A stretch of DNA of 64,000 bases, taken from contig NZ_WYET01000009.1 of NCBI RefSeq assembly GCF_013376415.1, forward strand, positions 1 to 64,000. Reading direction: 5' to 3'. The translations under genes and the position numbers were made by a program. Positions 53,690-63,746 of the stretch are shown piece by piece. Source of the DNA: Flagellimonas chongwuensis. GTDB lineage: Bacteria > Bacteroidota > Bacteroidia > Flavobacteriales > Flavobacteriaceae. Position 1 is the stretch's first letter, and every line of letters starts with the position of its first letter. The notes beneath the pieces were generated by a model, which made no database searches, was not told the origin of the DNA, and worked only from the letters and a program-made list of their open reading frames with translations.

Positions 53690-56092
53690 ATGGATTTAAT
53701 CGTAAAGTTTTTGCCAGTATTTGGTGTCTTGGCCCTCCTGTATGTGTTCGTAAAGAACGCTTGGATTTCAAAACAAGAAGTCGGTGACGCCAAGATGGCA
53801 AGAATTGCAAAGAACATTGCAGAGGGTGCAATGTCTTTCTTAAAAGCTGAATATAAAATACTTAGCATTTTTGTAGTCGCTGTGGCCGTTTTGCTCTTCT
53901 TTAAAGGAAATAGTGAAACCGGTTCCAACGGCATGGTGGCCGTTTCCTTTATTGTCGGTGCCATATGTTCCGCCTTGGCAGGTTTTATTGGTATGAGGGT
54001 TGCCACTAAGGCCAACGTAAGAACCACTAATGCAGCAAGAACATCTTTGGGAAAGGCTCTAGAGGTCGCTTTTGCCGGTGGTGCAGTGATGGGCCTTGGT
54101 GTTGTTGGTCTTGGCGTTCTTGGTTTGAGCGGACTATTCATGATTTACAGCGGACAGGGCTGGGAATTAGGTGAAGTATTGAACGTACTTTCAGGTTTCT
54201 CCCTCGGTGCATCTTCCATAGCACTTTTTGCCCGTGTGGGCGGAGGTATCTATACCAAAGCCGCCGATGTGGGAGCTGATTTGGTGGGTAAGGTTGAAGC
54301 TGGGATACCAGAGGACCATCCTCTGAACCCCGCAACCATTGCAGATAACGTTGGTGACAACGTTGGTGACGTTGCCGGAATGGGAGCTGACCTTTTTGAA
54401 TCTTACGTAGGTTCTATTATTGGTACCATGGTACTTGGGGCTGTTTTTGCAGGATTACCCGAATTCCAAGCTGCCTTTGATGGACTAGGAGCGGTGTATT
54501 TGCCTTTGGCATTGGCTGCTGTAGGAATTATAATGTCGATCATCGGTACATTCTTCGTACGGGTGAAAGATGGTGGAAACCCACAAACAGCTTTGAATAT
54601 TGGTGAGTTTGGCTCCGCAGGTCTTATGTTGATAGCATCTTACTTTATTATTAATGCAATGCTTCCTGAATCTTGGATGGAAGGCGGAAGAGAATTTACG
54701 GCTATGGGAGTTTTCTGGGCCACTATTGCTGGCTTGGTTGCTGGTCTACTGGTAGGTAAGGTAACCGAATACTATACAGGAACAGGAACAAAACCTGTAA
54801 ATTCCATTGTTCGTCAATCGGATACAGGTTCTGCTACAAATATAATTGCCGGTTTAGGAGTGGGAATGATGTCCACGGCCATCCCGATAATTTTGATTGC
54901 AGCGGCAATTTTGGTTTCCCATCATTTTGCAGGCCTATATGGAATCGCCATCGCCGCGGTGGGAATGTTGGCCAATACTGGGATTCAGCTTGCAGTTGAT
55001 GCCTACGGGCCCATCTCGGATAACGCCGGAGGTATAGCCGAAATGGCAGAACTTCCTGGAGAGGTACGCGACAGAACAGATAAATTGGATGCCGTAGGAA
55101 ACACTACAGCAGCCATTGGTAAAGGATTTGCCATTGCATCCGCAGCATTGACTGCGTTGGCACTTTTTGCTGCCTTTATGAAAACTGCTGGAGTTCAATC
55201 CATTGATGTTTCCCAACCTGATATAATGGCGGGACTCCTCGTGGGTGGGATGCTCCCCTTTGTATTCTCGGCACTTTCCATGAATGCAGTGGGTAGAGCT
55301 GCTATGTCCATGATTGAAGAAGTTCGTCGTCAGTTCAAGGATATTCCGGAATTGAAAGCGGCATTGGCGGTCATGCGGAAATATGATTCGGACCTTTCCA
55401 AAGCCAGTAAAGAAGATATGGCCATTTTTGAAGCAGCCGATGGAAAAGCGGAGTATCAAAAGTGTGTTGAAATTTCTACACAAGCATCCATCAAAGAAAT
55501 GGTGCTGCCGGGATTATTGGCCATAGCCGTTCCCGTGGCAGTCGGATTTATAGGCGGAGCCGAAATGTTGGGCGGACTGTTGGCAGGTGTAACCACTGCC
55601 GGGGTACTTATGGCTATTTTTCAGTCCAATGCAGGCGGAGCTTGGGACAATGCCAAAAAAACTATTGAAAGCGAAGGACGAAAGGGAAGTGATGCCCATA
55701 AAGCAGCCGTTGTAGGCGATACCGTAGGTGATCCTTTTAAGGATACTTCGGGCCCATCTTTAAATATTTTGCTTAAATTGATGTCCGTAGTTGCTTTGGT
55801 AATTGCCCCCAGTTTGGTAAGTCTTTCTCCTGCTGATGGAGTTGGTATTACAAAAGAGGATGGTACCATGATTACCATTACCGAAGAGGGGATGAAAGAA
55901 ACCAGAGCGATTGAAAAAGAAATCCGCGTAGAGATTAGCAATACTGCCGATGGCGGATATAAGGCTGTAGTTACTTCGACTACAAACGAAAACGGAGAAG
56001 TTGTTGAAGAGACAGAAGAACTGATGGCCGGTTCCAAAGAAGAATTAGAGAAAAAAATACAAGAATATAAGAGTGCCGAGGCAAAGGATTAG
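53690..56092 (+). CDS. hppA: Ion-translocating membrane pyrophosphatase, K+-dependent type
   Basis: An 800-residue protein with about 16 membrane helices that pumps H+ or Na+ using PPi. Substrate-site motifs are [35 protein letters not shown], and near the end [21 protein letters not shown]. The motif [10 protein letters not shown] has Ala where K+-independent enzymes have Lys, which marks the K+-dependent class. The pumped ion cannot be told safely. The last 75 residues are a charged, soluble tail ([18 protein letters not shown]...[13 protein letters not shown]) beyond the usual core. Next to soluble ppa. Confidence 0.95.
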   Translation: MDLIVKFLPVFGVLALLYVFVKNAWISKQEVGDAKMARIAKNIAEGAMSFLKAEYKILSIFVVAVAVLLFFKGNSETGSNGMVAVSFIVGAICSALAGFIGMRVATKANVRTTNAARTSLGKALEVAFAGGAVMGLGVVGLGVLGLSGLFMIYSGQGWELGEVLNVLSGFSLGASSIALFARVGGGIYTKAADVGADLVGKVEAGIPEDHPLNPATIADNVGDNVGDVAGMGADLFESYVGSIIGTMVLGAVFAGLPEFQAAFDGLGAVYLPLALAAVGIIMSIIGTFFVRVKDGGNPQTALNIGEFGSAGLMLIASYFIINAMLPESWMEGGREFTAMGVFWATIAGLVAGLLVGKVTEYYTGTGTKPVNSIVRQSDTGSATNIIAGLGVGMMSTAIPIILIAAAILVSHHFAGLYGIAIAAVGMLANTGIQLAVDAYGPISDNAGGIAEMAELPGEVRDRTDKLDAVGNTTAAIGKGFAIASAALTALALFAAFMKTAGVQSIDVSQPDIMAGLLVGGMLPFVFSALSMNAVGRAAMSMIEEVRRQFKDIPELKAALAVMRKYDSDLSKASKEDMAIFEAADGKAEYQKCVEISTQASIKEMVLPGLLAIAVPVAVGFIGGAEMLGGLLAGVTTAGVLMAIFQSNAGGAWDNAKKTIESEGRKGSDAHKAAVVGDTVGDPFKDTSGPSLNILLKLMSVVALVIAPSLVSLSPADGVGITKEDGTMITITEEGMKETRAIEKEIRVEISNTADGGYKAVVTSTTNENGEVVEETEELMAGSKEELEKKIQEYKSAEAKD

Positions 56093-56114
56093 CTCGCGCT
56101 TTTTTGAAAGCTGG

Positions 56115-56144
56115 AAAAACCACGCCATTTGGCGTGGTTTTTTT
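56115..56144 (+). terminator. Terminator after hppA
   Basis: AAAAACCACGCC / GGCGTGGTTTTT, 12-bp perfect stem with an ATTT loop and a T tract. It also reads as a hairpin for the convergent minus-strand gene. Confidence 0.85.
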
Positions 56145-56161
56145 ATTGTATTGATTAAAAC

Positions 56162-56815
56162 TTAATTATCATAAGGATCCATAATTCCCTGAGGTACGTG
56201 TCCTTCTTCTTTTTCTAGTTGGCTTGGGTTGAAGCTTCCGTAAAACTCATTGGAATAGTAGTTTGTGATATCATTAGGGTTCTTGGCAATTCCATTGTCG
56301 GCATTTAATTTGAACCTGAATTTCGTATTGACTTTTCCATTCAGACAGGGTGCCTGTAAATCCCAAAATTCATTAGGTTTAATAAAAACACTATGGTAAC
56401 TATTGCCGCACCAACTATTGGGTAAGTATTCAATATCTTGCCACTTGTTTTTATGAAAGACCTGTCTTGTTAGATAAAGTCTACTATCTTGGGCGGGAAG
56501 TTGAACCGTGGATTGGGATTTGTTGATGATAAAGACCTTAAATCCCTGTACTTTATCGGAAAATCCAATTAGGGAATCTGACTTTACAACGATTTGGAAT
56601 TTACCGGGAGTTGAAATAGTGTCAATTCTAGGTATTACTTTTTTGGGTCCGTTGGAGTCTTGATAATGACCTCCCAAAGCCATCGTGTCCCTTAGGCTTG
56701 TCCCAACATAAAAATATCCTCTAAGTTTATAATCAACATTTAAACATTCTTGCGCATTTAGCACATTGATCGTAATAAGAAATGATATGCACATTGTACA
56801 AAACGTTTTCATCAT
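56162..56815 (-). CDS. Secreted protein of unknown function
   Basis: A 217-residue protein with a signal peptide (KTFCTMCISFLITINVLNAQ, cleavage after about residue 22). The mature part has several aromatic and Asn-rich segments (SWCGNSYHSVFIKPNEFWDLQAPCLNGKVNTKFRFKL) but no domain I recognise. It starts 9 bp after tonB on the same strand, so it is probably co-expressed with that energy transducer and may be periplasmic. Confidence 0.6.
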   Translation of the reverse strand: MMKTFCTMCISFLITINVLNAQECLNVDYKLRGYFYVGTSLRDTMALGGHYQDSNGPKKVIPRIDTISTPGKFQIVVKSDSLIGFSDKVQGFKVFIINKSQSTVQLPAQDSRLYLTRQVFHKNKWQDIEYLPNSWCGNSYHSVFIKPNEFWDLQAPCLNGKVNTKFRFKLNADNGIAKNPNDITNYYSNEFYGSFNPSQLEKEEGHVPQGIMDPYDN

Positions 56816-56824
56816 ATTCCTTAT

Positions 56825-57541
56825 TTAATTCAACTTAAAGGTAATTGGAATAGAATAGGGAACCTTAACCGCAGTACCGCGCTGTTTTCCGGGCGTCAAT
56901 CTTGGTAACTTGGAAATGATTCGCGCTGCTTCGGTCTCCAAACTTTCATGTGGACCCCTTAACCTAATATTCTCAATACTGCCATCGGTCTGCACTGTGA
57001 ATACAACGCTAACACGTCCTTCAAGACCCATTTCTTGTGCCATTTCTGGGTAACGGAAATTTTTCCGAATGTGTTTCAGCATTTGGGACTGAAAACATTC
57101 CCGTTTGTCCTTTTCGGTTTTTTCATTTTCACAGCCGGGAAAAATAGGGGCATTTTCAATTAGGACAAAAGGTATCTCTTCTGGAATGTCTTCCTCGGCA
57201 ACAGCAAAATCTTCAAATTTGGCGATTTCCGTATCTTGATTGACATCGTTTGATTCGATAACGGTTTCCTCTATCTTTTCGTCATCATCTTTAATCTCGA
57301 TTTTCGGAGGGGTCTGGATTTTGGGCTTGGGCGGGTCCGGTAGTTTAATTTTGAGTATGGTGGCATCTTCAATCAATTGCTCATCGACTTTTAACTCGCC
57401 AACGTCCCAAGAATCATCTGAGTAATAGGTTTTCCATTTCAAGGCCAAATAGGCCATGAGCAATACCAAGGTCATGCCGACAAAAAAGTAGAGCAGACTG
57501 TTTCGTCTTAAATCGAGTTGTGGATTTTTTTTCGGTTCCAT
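56825..57541 (-). CDS. tonB: TonB-like energy transducer
   Basis: A 238-residue TonB family protein. A membrane anchor (NSLLYFFVGMTLVLLMAYLAL, about 16-35) is followed by a Pro-rich periplasmic linker (LPDPPKPKIQTPPKIEI) and a C-terminal TonB domain (FRYPEMAQEMGLEGRVSVVFTVQTDGSIENI... TPGKQRGTAVKVPYSIPITF). It would pass proton-motive energy to receptors such as the one at 5888. ExbB/ExbD are not in the window. The start is the ATG at 57541; a TTG three codons earlier is less likely. Confidence 0.92.
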   Translation of the reverse strand: MEPKKNPQLDLRRNSLLYFFVGMTLVLLMAYLALKWKTYYSDDSWDVGELKVDEQLIEDATILKIKLPDPPKPKIQTPPKIEIKDDDEKIEETVIESNDVNQDTEIAKFEDFAVAEEDIPEEIPFVLIENAPIFPGCENEKTEKDKRECFQSQMLKHIRKNFRYPEMAQEMGLEGRVSVVFTVQTDGSIENIRLRGPHESLETEAARIISKLPRLTPGKQRGTAVKVPYSIPITFKLN

Positions 57542-57679
57542 AATTTTCAAGTTTTTGACTTTAAAGCCTTAGTTAATAGTAGTGGGTTGATCCCAATACT
57601 AAACTACCTTGAAAACAAACCGAAATAAACCGCCAATGAGTAAACGGGCTATCTGGTTGAGGGAAACGTACGCAAAATC

Positions 57680-58978
57680 TTAATCAATGATGGCTTGGTA
57701 GATCAATGCCCGTAATTTTCCGTGATCGTCCAAATCGTTGGCGGGAATCAATTGCGTGAAATACACAACAGTCATCTCTTCCTTCGGGTCTGCCCAATAG
57801 GTGGAATGGTATGCACCGCCCCATGCAAACTCACCTTCGGAACCCAATTCGCCCCTTAGGCCCAAATCTTCAACCGTGGAAAAGCCCAATCCAAAACCTG
57901 CTCCTTCACCGAGTGGAAATGGGAGATGGTTGGTGGTCATCAATTCTACCGTTTTTGGTGAAATGATGCGCTTGCCATTAAATTCCCCTTTGTTGAGCAT
58001 CATTTGTAAGAATTTGGTATAATCCGAAGCTGTGCTCAACAATCCTGCACCTCCTGAAAAACTTTTCCTTGGACCATCCACATAGGCGCCTTGACCTACC
58101 ATGCCACCATTATCAGGTGCACGCTCTAATCCATTTTCGGTCGCGGAGTACACAGTGGCCAACCGTTCTCTTTTGTTCTTGGGAAGGTAAAAATGGGTGT
58201 CCTCCATTCCAAGTGGATCAAGAATGTTTTCTTTAAGGAAAACATCTAAATTTTTATCGGATACCACTTCTATCAAAGCCCCAAGTATGTCCGTGTTGTA
58301 TCCATACACAAATTTAGATCTCGGCTGCGATTCAAATGGTAGGTCTGCCATTCGGTTTACAGTAGCTTGAATAGGTTCGTCCCGATCTGCAAAATACCAG
58401 CCTTGGATTTTGGCCTTTCCCCATAGGTCGCCTGCAATACCATATCCATAGGATGCCCCGGAGGTGTGGGTCAACAAATCGCGAATGGTGATAGGCCTTT
58501 CGGCGGGCACAATCTCGTAGGAACCGTCTTCTTTTTCAATGGCGACCTTGGTTTCCATAAAGGCGGGCATATATTTTCCAACAGGATCTGTGATCAACAA
58601 CTTACCTTGTTCCTGAAGCATCATAACACCGACACTAACAATGGCCTTGGTCTGGGAGGCAATCCTAAAAATGGAGCCTTCGTTCATTGGAATATTGCTT
58701 TCGATATCGTTCTTTCCAAATGATTTCAAATAGGCGATTTTGCCTTTTCTAGCTACGAGAATTGTAGCACCGGGCAATTTTTCTTCATCGATATAATCCT
58801 GAAAGGTTTGCGATAGTCTTTCCAATCGCTCAGAGGACATGCCCACCTCTTCGGGAGAGACTTTGACCAATTGCTGGGCGGTTACGGTAAATTGTATAAA
58901 GAAGTAAAAAAGAAGAATGGAAAATCTAAAAGGGAATGCAGTTTTCATGATGGGTTGAGCAAAATGTTTCTTTATCAT
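57680..58978 (-). CDS. Exported serine hydrolase, beta-lactamase class C fold
   Basis: A 432-residue exported hydrolase. The signal peptide ends at about residue 34 (FFIQFTVTAQ). The S-x-x-K is in FRIASQTKAIVSVG (S-Q-T-K), and the Tyr-x-Asn motif is KFVYGYNTDILGAL. A late HxG-like motif is possible in WGGAYHSTYW. It is probably an esterase or D-peptidase, not a drug-inactivating enzyme. It begins 4 bp inside the end of a small upstream gene (ATGA overlap). An alternative start at 58948 gives a more usual signal peptide. Confidence 0.85.
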   Translation of the reverse strand: MIKKHFAQPIMKTAFPFRFSILLFYFFIQFTVTAQQLVKVSPEEVGMSSERLERLSQTFQDYIDEEKLPGATILVARKGKIAYLKSFGKNDIESNIPMNEGSIFRIASQTKAIVSVGVMMLQEQGKLLITDPVGKYMPAFMETKVAIEKEDGSYEIVPAERPITIRDLLTHTSGASYGYGIAGDLWGKAKIQGWYFADRDEPIQATVNRMADLPFESQPRSKFVYGYNTDILGALIEVVSDKNLDVFLKENILDPLGMEDTHFYLPKNKRERLATVYSATENGLERAPDNGGMVGQGAYVDGPRKSFSGGAGLLSTASDYTKFLQMMLNKGEFNGKRIISPKTVELMTTNHLPFPLGEGAGFGLGFSTVEDLGLRGELGSEGEFAWGGAYHSTYWADPKEEMTVVYFTQLIPANDLDDHGKLRALIYQAIID

Positions 58979-59187
58979 TTCTGAAGTTCCAGAAGTTCCA
59001 ATGCCTTTTTTAACTCCTCTTGTAATTCATCATAACCGATGATGCGGCCAATACTTACATACTCCAAAAAGTGGGTTCGTAGATTTTGGTACAGGGTTTC
59101 CTTGATTTGATTTTGCAATTGGATAACCTCCTTGGTTTGTTCCATACCTTCCAATTGCTTGTAAAGTTTTAAAATATCTGAATTCAT
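58975..59187 (-). CDS. Small helical protein of unknown function
   Basis: A 70-residue helical protein (MNSDILKLYKQLEGMEQTKEVIQLQNQIKETLYQ...), with heptad-like Leu and Glu spacing but no known domain. Its stop overlaps the start of the serine hydrolase by ATGA, suggesting that the two are translated together. Role unknown. Confidence 0.55.
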   Translation of the reverse strand: MNSDILKLYKQLEGMEQTKEVIQLQNQIKETLYQNLRTHFLEYVSIGRIIGYDELQEELKKALELLELQK

Positions 59188-59395
59188 GGTATCAGGTTTT
59201 CTTTGTTATTTATTATTCTGTTGAAATGGATATGAATCCAATTCATATCATATAAGAAGAATATAAATCAAGCAAAATACACCAAATCCTTTGGGAAAAT
59301 ACTTGATGAACTTAAAAAACGGAAACAATTTAATTTTGAGTTTCAATTTTCTGCATTTTTAAATTCTTGATTAAAAACAAATATAAAATTCTGTT

Positions 59396-60013
59396 TTATT
59401 CAAACAATCCGTGAATCTCTCCGTCAATACGATTGATGACCTCTCCCAAATCCTCAGGGTTGTCCACAAAATCAAGATTGTCCACATCAAAAATCAGTAG
59501 CTTGCCCTTTTGGTAGGTGTTCACCCAAGCCTCATAGCGTTCGTTCAAACGGCTGAGGTAATCAATGGATATCGAGTTTTCATAATCCCGGCCGCGCTTA
59601 TGGATTTGATTGACCAAATTGGGGATGGAACTGCGCAGATATATCATTAAATCCGGGGGTTGCACCAAGGATTCCATTAGCTCAAAAAGGCCCTTGTAAT
59701 TTTCGTAGTCCCGGTTCGTCATCAGTCCCATGGCATGGAGGTTAGGGGCGAATATGTGGGCATCTTCATAAATGGTCCTATCTTGGATCACACTTTTTCC
59801 ACTTTCCCTGATCTTTAGAATTTGACGGTACCTACTGTTCAAAAAATAAATTTGTAGGTTGAAGCTCCATCGTTCCATCTGGGTGTAAAAATCGTCGAGA
59901 TAGGGATTGTCCACCACATCTTCAAAATGGGCCTCCCACTTGTAATGTTTTGCAAGTAAATTGGTCAACGTAGTTTTGCCGGCCCCGATGTTGCCTGCCA
60001 CAGCAATATGCAT
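59396..60013 (-). CDS. Deoxynucleoside kinase
   Basis: A 205-residue deoxynucleoside kinase. P-loop GNIGAGKTT at 7-15, the ERWSFNLQIYFLNSRYRQI motif, the DRTIYEDAHIF block and the lid arginines in IHKRGRDYENSI. It salvages deoxynucleosides to monophosphates. It is a stand-alone paralogue of the C-terminal half of the FolK fusion at 11723 (both have KRGRDYE and the same C-terminal VDNPEDL-like end). Divergent from metK with a 330-bp intergenic region. Confidence 0.93.
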   Translation of the reverse strand: MHIAVAGNIGAGKTTLTNLLAKHYKWEAHFEDVVDNPYLDDFYTQMERWSFNLQIYFLNSRYRQILKIRESGKSVIQDRTIYEDAHIFAPNLHAMGLMTNRDYENYKGLFELMESLVQPPDLMIYLRSSIPNLVNQIHKRGRDYENSISIDYLSRLNERYEAWVNTYQKGKLLIFDVDNLDFVDNPEDLGEVINRIDGEIHGLFE

Positions 60014-60136
60014 AAGATGTCAGTGTTTATTGTGTTTGTACCAAGGGAATCAAATCGTCGCAATATACAAAGTATATCTGCTTATCGAAAAAAAACTGGT
60101 TCAAATGGACGATGTTACATTGCCTTAAAACAAAGT

Positions 60137-60166
60137 TTTGAAATATCAACCAATTACGTACTTTTG
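60137..60166 (+). promoter_or_regulatory. Promoter of metK
   Basis: TTTG (60137-60140) and TACTTTTG (60159-60166) with an 18-bp spacer fit the Bacteroidota consensus well. Transcription would start around 60173, giving a leader of about 170 nt before the metK ATG. Confidence 0.6.
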
Positions 60167-60199
60167 CCCTTCAAAATGAGGAAAGATTTGACTGATTGC

Positions 60200-60315
60200 A
60201 ACCTCTTTTCCTGAATGTAGTTCAGGACAAAAAATGCTAAAGCAGTTCTTGCGGGACCCAAATAGGTCCGCACATCTCTTCCCAAAGGGTCAGGAACTTC
60301 TTCGCGGTGCGTCGT
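60200..60315 (+). ncRNA. Structured metK leader, possible cis-regulatory RNA
   Basis: Within the metK leader there is a perfect 7-bp hairpin (TCCTGAA / TTCAGGA, 60209-60227). A second stem pairs GCGG-GACC with GGTCCGC (60251-60271). A third element pairs GCAC (60270-60273) with GTGC (60307-60310) around CCCAAAGGG. GACCC (60255-60259) can instead pair with GGGTC (60287-60291), which would break the second stem. Mutually exclusive stems before an SAM synthetase gene suggest a regulatory RNA, but I could not place it in a known riboswitch class. Confidence 0.4.
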
Positions 60316-60342
60316 CAAATCCATCAATATTAAAATTTAGAA

Positions 60343-61596
60343 ATGGCGTATTTGTTTACATCAGAATCTGTAAGTGAGGGGCATCCGGATAAGATTGCGG
60401 ATCAGATCAGCGATGCTTTATTGGATAATTTTTTGGCCTTTGACCCAGAGAGCAAGGTTGCGTGCGAGACCATGGTGACCACGGGACAGGTTGTATTGGC
60501 AGGTGAGGTGAAGAGCCATACTTATGTGGATTTGCAGAGCATAGCCAGAGAGGTCATCAATAAAATTGGCTACACCAAGGGAGAATACAAGTTTAGTGGG
60601 GATTCCTGTGGGGTGATTTCATTGATTCACGAACAGTCACAGGACATTAATCAGGGTGTTGACCGTGGTTCAAAAGAAGAGCAAGGTGCGGGGGACCAAG
60701 GTATGATGTTCGGTTACGCCACAAAAGAGACCGATAATTATATGCCGTTGGCGCTGGATATTTCCCATAAAATTTTGGAAGTTTTGGCTGATTTGAGGAG
60801 AGAAGGAAAGCGAATTCCTTACCTGCGTCCAGATGCCAAAGCTCAGGTTACCATTGAATACTCCGATGATAATGTTCCGCAAAGGATAGATACCATTGTA
60901 GTGTCCACCCAGCATGATGAGTTTGATAAGGATGATGTAATGTTGGCCAAGATCAAGGAGGATATCGTGAACATTCTGATTCCAGAGGTGAAGAAATTGA
61001 TGCCCGAAAGCATTCAAAAATTGTTTACCGATAACATCAAATATCACATCAACCCAACTGGGAAATTTGTGATAGGCGGTCCGCATGGTGATGCAGGTCT
61101 TACCGGAAGAAAAATAATTGTGGACACTTACGGTGGAAAAGGAGCACACGGTGGAGGTGCCTTCAGTGGAAAAGACCCTAGTAAGGTAGATCGTAGTGCT
61201 GCCTACGCTGCTCGACATATGGCCAAGAACTTGGTCGCTGCGGGTGTTGCCGATGAAATTTTGGTCCAAGTGAGCTATGCCATTGGTGTGGTGGAGCCTA
61301 CCTCTATTTTTGTGGACACCTATAAATCTTCCAATGTGGATATGACTGATGGCGAGATAGCAAAAAAGGCGTCCGAACTATTTGATATGCGACCTTTTGC
61401 CATCGAAGAGCGGCTAAAACTACGAAACCCGATTTATCTGGAAACGGCCGCTTATGGTCATTTGGGCAAACAACCTAGAATTATGACCAAGGTTTTTGAA
61501 TCACCTTACAATGGTAGAATCGAAAAAGAAGTGGAACTCTTCACTTGGGAAAAACTGGATATGGTGGACAAGGTGAAGGCCACTTTCGGACTTTAA
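60343..61596 (+). CDS. metK: S-adenosylmethionine synthetase
   Basis: A 417-residue SAM synthetase. Signatures are [18 protein letters not shown] at the start, [12 protein letters not shown], and [25 protein letters not shown]. It makes SAM from methionine and ATP. The insert of about 30 residues relative to E. coli is common in Bacteroidota. It is preceded by a 170-nt structured leader and followed by a terminator. Confidence 0.98.
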   Translation: MAYLFTSESVSEGHPDKIADQISDALLDNFLAFDPESKVACETMVTTGQVVLAGEVKSHTYVDLQSIAREVINKIGYTKGEYKFSGDSCGVISLIHEQSQDINQGVDRGSKEEQGAGDQGMMFGYATKETDNYMPLALDISHKILEVLADLRREGKRIPYLRPDAKAQVTIEYSDDNVPQRIDTIVVSTQHDEFDKDDVMLAKIKEDIVNILIPEVKKLMPESIQKLFTDNIKYHINPTGKFVIGGPHGDAGLTGRKIIVDTYGGKGAHGGGAFSGKDPSKVDRSAAYAARHMAKNLVAAGVADEILVQVSYAIGVVEPTSIFVDTYKSSNVDMTDGEIAKKASELFDMRPFAIEERLKLRNPIYLETAAYGHLGKQPRIMTKVFESPYNGRIEKEVELFTWEKLDMVDKVKATFGL

Positions 61597-61616
61597 TCCA
61601 TCAAAAATAAAAAGAT

Positions 61617-61646
61617 AAAGGAGCTTCCATGAGGCTCCTTTTTTTA
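61617..61646 (+). terminator. Terminator after metK
   Basis: AAAGGAGC / GCTCCTTT, 8-bp stem with a 9-base loop and a following T tract. Confidence 0.85.
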
Positions 61647-61697
61647 TTGGCATACTACGGCCAACTTTAGTAGCTTTAACACATCAAAAACGAGATA

Positions 61698-63632
61698 ATG
61701 AAAAGTTCTTTCAAAATTCTACTGCTTAGTGTTTTAATGTTGACGGTAACCGTCAGTTGTAAAAAATCGACCAAGACCGAGGTCAAAGAGGTCGATACCT
61801 ACGTGGTGGACAACTACACCAAAAAAGAGGTGGACATTGAAATGCGGGACGGAATTACCCTGCATACGACCATTTATTCGCCCAAGGATACATCCAAAGA
61901 ATATCCTATCATTATGCAGCGTACGCCTTACAGTTCCCAACCCTACGGAGAAGGGAATTTCAGGACCAAAATAGGTCCGAACGAGCATTTGATGAAGGAA
62001 GGGAACATTATCGTTTACCAAGATGTTAGGGGAAGATGGCTCAGCGAAGGCCATTACGTGAATATGCGCGCCTACATCCCCAATAAAACCTCCGATGATC
62101 AAGTAGATGAAAGTTCGGATACCTACGATACCATTGAATGGTTGGTGAACAATGTGGAGAACAATAATGGCAATGTGGGCATCTGGGGTATTTCGTATCC
62201 CGGACATTATGCCACCTATGCCACGGTGGATGCGCACCCAGCCTTAAAAGCAGCTTCTCCCCAAGCCTGTATCGGAGATTTCTTTTTTGATGATTTTCAT
62301 CATAACGGTGCCTATTTGTTGAGTTATTTTAGGGCTACTTCGCTATTTGGAACTCCGCGGCCGAATGGTGATGCTCCCATAGATACGGCGTGGTACACCT
62401 TGCCAAGTTTGCCCACGGAAGACCAGTACCAGTTCTTTTTGGATGCAGGACCGCTTAAAAATCTGGATTATTTCTTTGAATATGATACCGCCGATACTCC
62501 TACCATGCGTCCAGAAGGGGTGACCGATGATTATTTTTGGAATGAACTCAAAGAACATCCAAATTATGATGAAATGTGGCAGAGCCGCGGCCTGATCCAG
62601 CACCTTAAAAATGTGAAGAGCAGCGTCGCCACCATGATCGTTGGGGGGTGGTTTGATGCTGAGGACCTGTACGGACCATTGGAAACCTACAAAAATATTG
62701 AAAGATATAACGAAGGCAACTACAATACCATGGTGTTCGGTCCTTGGGATCATGGAGGTTGGGCAAGAGACCGAGAAAGAAATGTGGTAGGAAACTACTA
62801 CTTCGGTGACTCTATTTCGTTGTTTTTTCAGAAGGAAATCGAGACCAAGTTCTTTAACCACTTTTTGAAGGGTGAGGGTGATAAAAATTCTGGGTTGCCC
62901 GAAGCATATGTTTTTGATACAGGTAAAAAGGAATGGAAAAAGTACGATACGTGGCCTCCGGAGAATGCGACAAAACAGACCATGTTCCTTTCGGATGACC
63001 AACAACTTACCACTGAGCAAAAAGAGATCACAGAAATTCAATTTATCAGTGATGTGAAAAAGCCGGTCCCTTACTCCGAAGATGTGAAGACCGTTTTCAC
63101 ACCAAGAAAATACATGACGGACGACCAGCGTTTCGCTGCGCGCCGTTCCGATGTTCTGGTTTTTGAAACCGATGTGATGGAAGAGGATATGACCTTGGCC
63201 GGTGATATTTTGGCACAATTAAAAGTGGCCACTACGGGTACCGCAGCCGACTGGATTGTAAAAGTGATCGACGTGCACCCTGCAGATGCCGAGACCAATG
63301 ATGAAATGCAGGACCATCTTAAAATGAGCAATTATCACTTAATGGTTCGCAGCGAGGTGCTGCGAGGTCGTTTTAGGAACAGCTTCTCGGACCCCGAACC
63401 GTTTACGCCCAATGAAAAGACCGATGTGAACATCAAGCTTCAGGATGTGTTCCATACCATCAAAAAAGGGCACAAATTGCAGGTTCAGGTACAGAGCACG
63501 TGGTTTCCGCTTATCGATTTAAACCCACAAACCTATGTGGACAACATCTTTAAGGCGGACGAGTCGGATTTCAAGACCCAGACACATACCGTCTTCACCG
63601 ATTCCAATATTGAGTTTACGGTATTGAAATAA
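61698..63632 (+). CDS. CocE/NonD family (S15-type) hydrolase lipoprotein
   Basis: A 644-residue exported hydrolase. The signal peptide ends in a lipobox (VTVSC, Cys21). The alpha/beta hydrolase core has nucleophile Ser166 in GIWGISYPGHYAT, and GPWDHGGWARD with the catalytic His. The C-terminal beta-sandwich domain (about 470-644; LQVQVQSTWFPLIDLNP) is typical of X-Pro dipeptidyl-peptidases and acyl esterases. It may be a peptidase or glutaryl/cocaine-like esterase; the substrate is open. Confidence 0.9.
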   Translation: MKSSFKILLLSVLMLTVTVSCKKSTKTEVKEVDTYVVDNYTKKEVDIEMRDGITLHTTIYSPKDTSKEYPIIMQRTPYSSQPYGEGNFRTKIGPNEHLMKEGNIIVYQDVRGRWLSEGHYVNMRAYIPNKTSDDQVDESSDTYDTIEWLVNNVENNNGNVGIWGISYPGHYATYATVDAHPALKAASPQACIGDFFFDDFHHNGAYLLSYFRATSLFGTPRPNGDAPIDTAWYTLPSLPTEDQYQFFLDAGPLKNLDYFFEYDTADTPTMRPEGVTDDYFWNELKEHPNYDEMWQSRGLIQHLKNVKSSVATMIVGGWFDAEDLYGPLETYKNIERYNEGNYNTMVFGPWDHGGWARDRERNVVGNYYFGDSISLFFQKEIETKFFNHFLKGEGDKNSGLPEAYVFDTGKKEWKKYDTWPPENATKQTMFLSDDQQLTTEQKEITEIQFISDVKKPVPYSEDVKTVFTPRKYMTDDQRFAARRSDVLVFETDVMEEDMTLAGDILAQLKVATTGTAADWIVKVIDVHPADAETNDEMQDHLKMSNYHLMVRSEVLRGRFRNSFSDPEPFTPNEKTDVNIKLQDVFHTIKKGHKLQVQVQSTWFPLIDLNPQTYVDNIFKADESDFKTQTHTVFTDSNIEFTVLK

Positions 63633-63641
63633 TAAAGCAAC

Positions 63642-63731
63642 GAGTTTCGTGGGGCAAGGTAAATTGATGAAAATTTTCCAAAAGATTAGGAAAATCAATG
63701 TTTCCATCAGTATATTTGTCCCACGAAGTTC
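63642..63731. repeat. Long imperfect inverted repeat before the SAM riboswitch
   Basis: A 17-bp arm with a few wobble pairs (GAGTTTCGTGGGGCAAG, 63642-63658) faces TTTGTCCCACGAAGTTC (63715-63731). Inside, TTTTCC/GGAAAA and ATTGA/TCAAT extend the hairpin. The right arm overlaps a TATATTTG -7 box (63711-63718) that may drive the downstream gene. Terminator, RNA or repeat relic cannot be decided. Confidence 0.5.
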
Positions 63732-63746
63732 AAACACGTATTGTTA

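Noticed and set aside
56800..56809. AAAACGTTTT near the start of the secreted protein gene as a second copy of the LacI-like site
   Set aside because: Only the 10-bp centre matches, it lies within coding sequence, and the flanks differ.
60200..60315. SRP RNA or SAM-I identity for the metK leader
   Set aside because: The GGTCAGG-like piece lacks the SRP tetraloop stem and the S-box core is absent.
62343..63218. A 291-residue minus-strand frame inside the CocE-like gene
   Set aside because: The sense protein has a lipobox, nucleophile elbow and catalytic His; the antisense frame has no family features.
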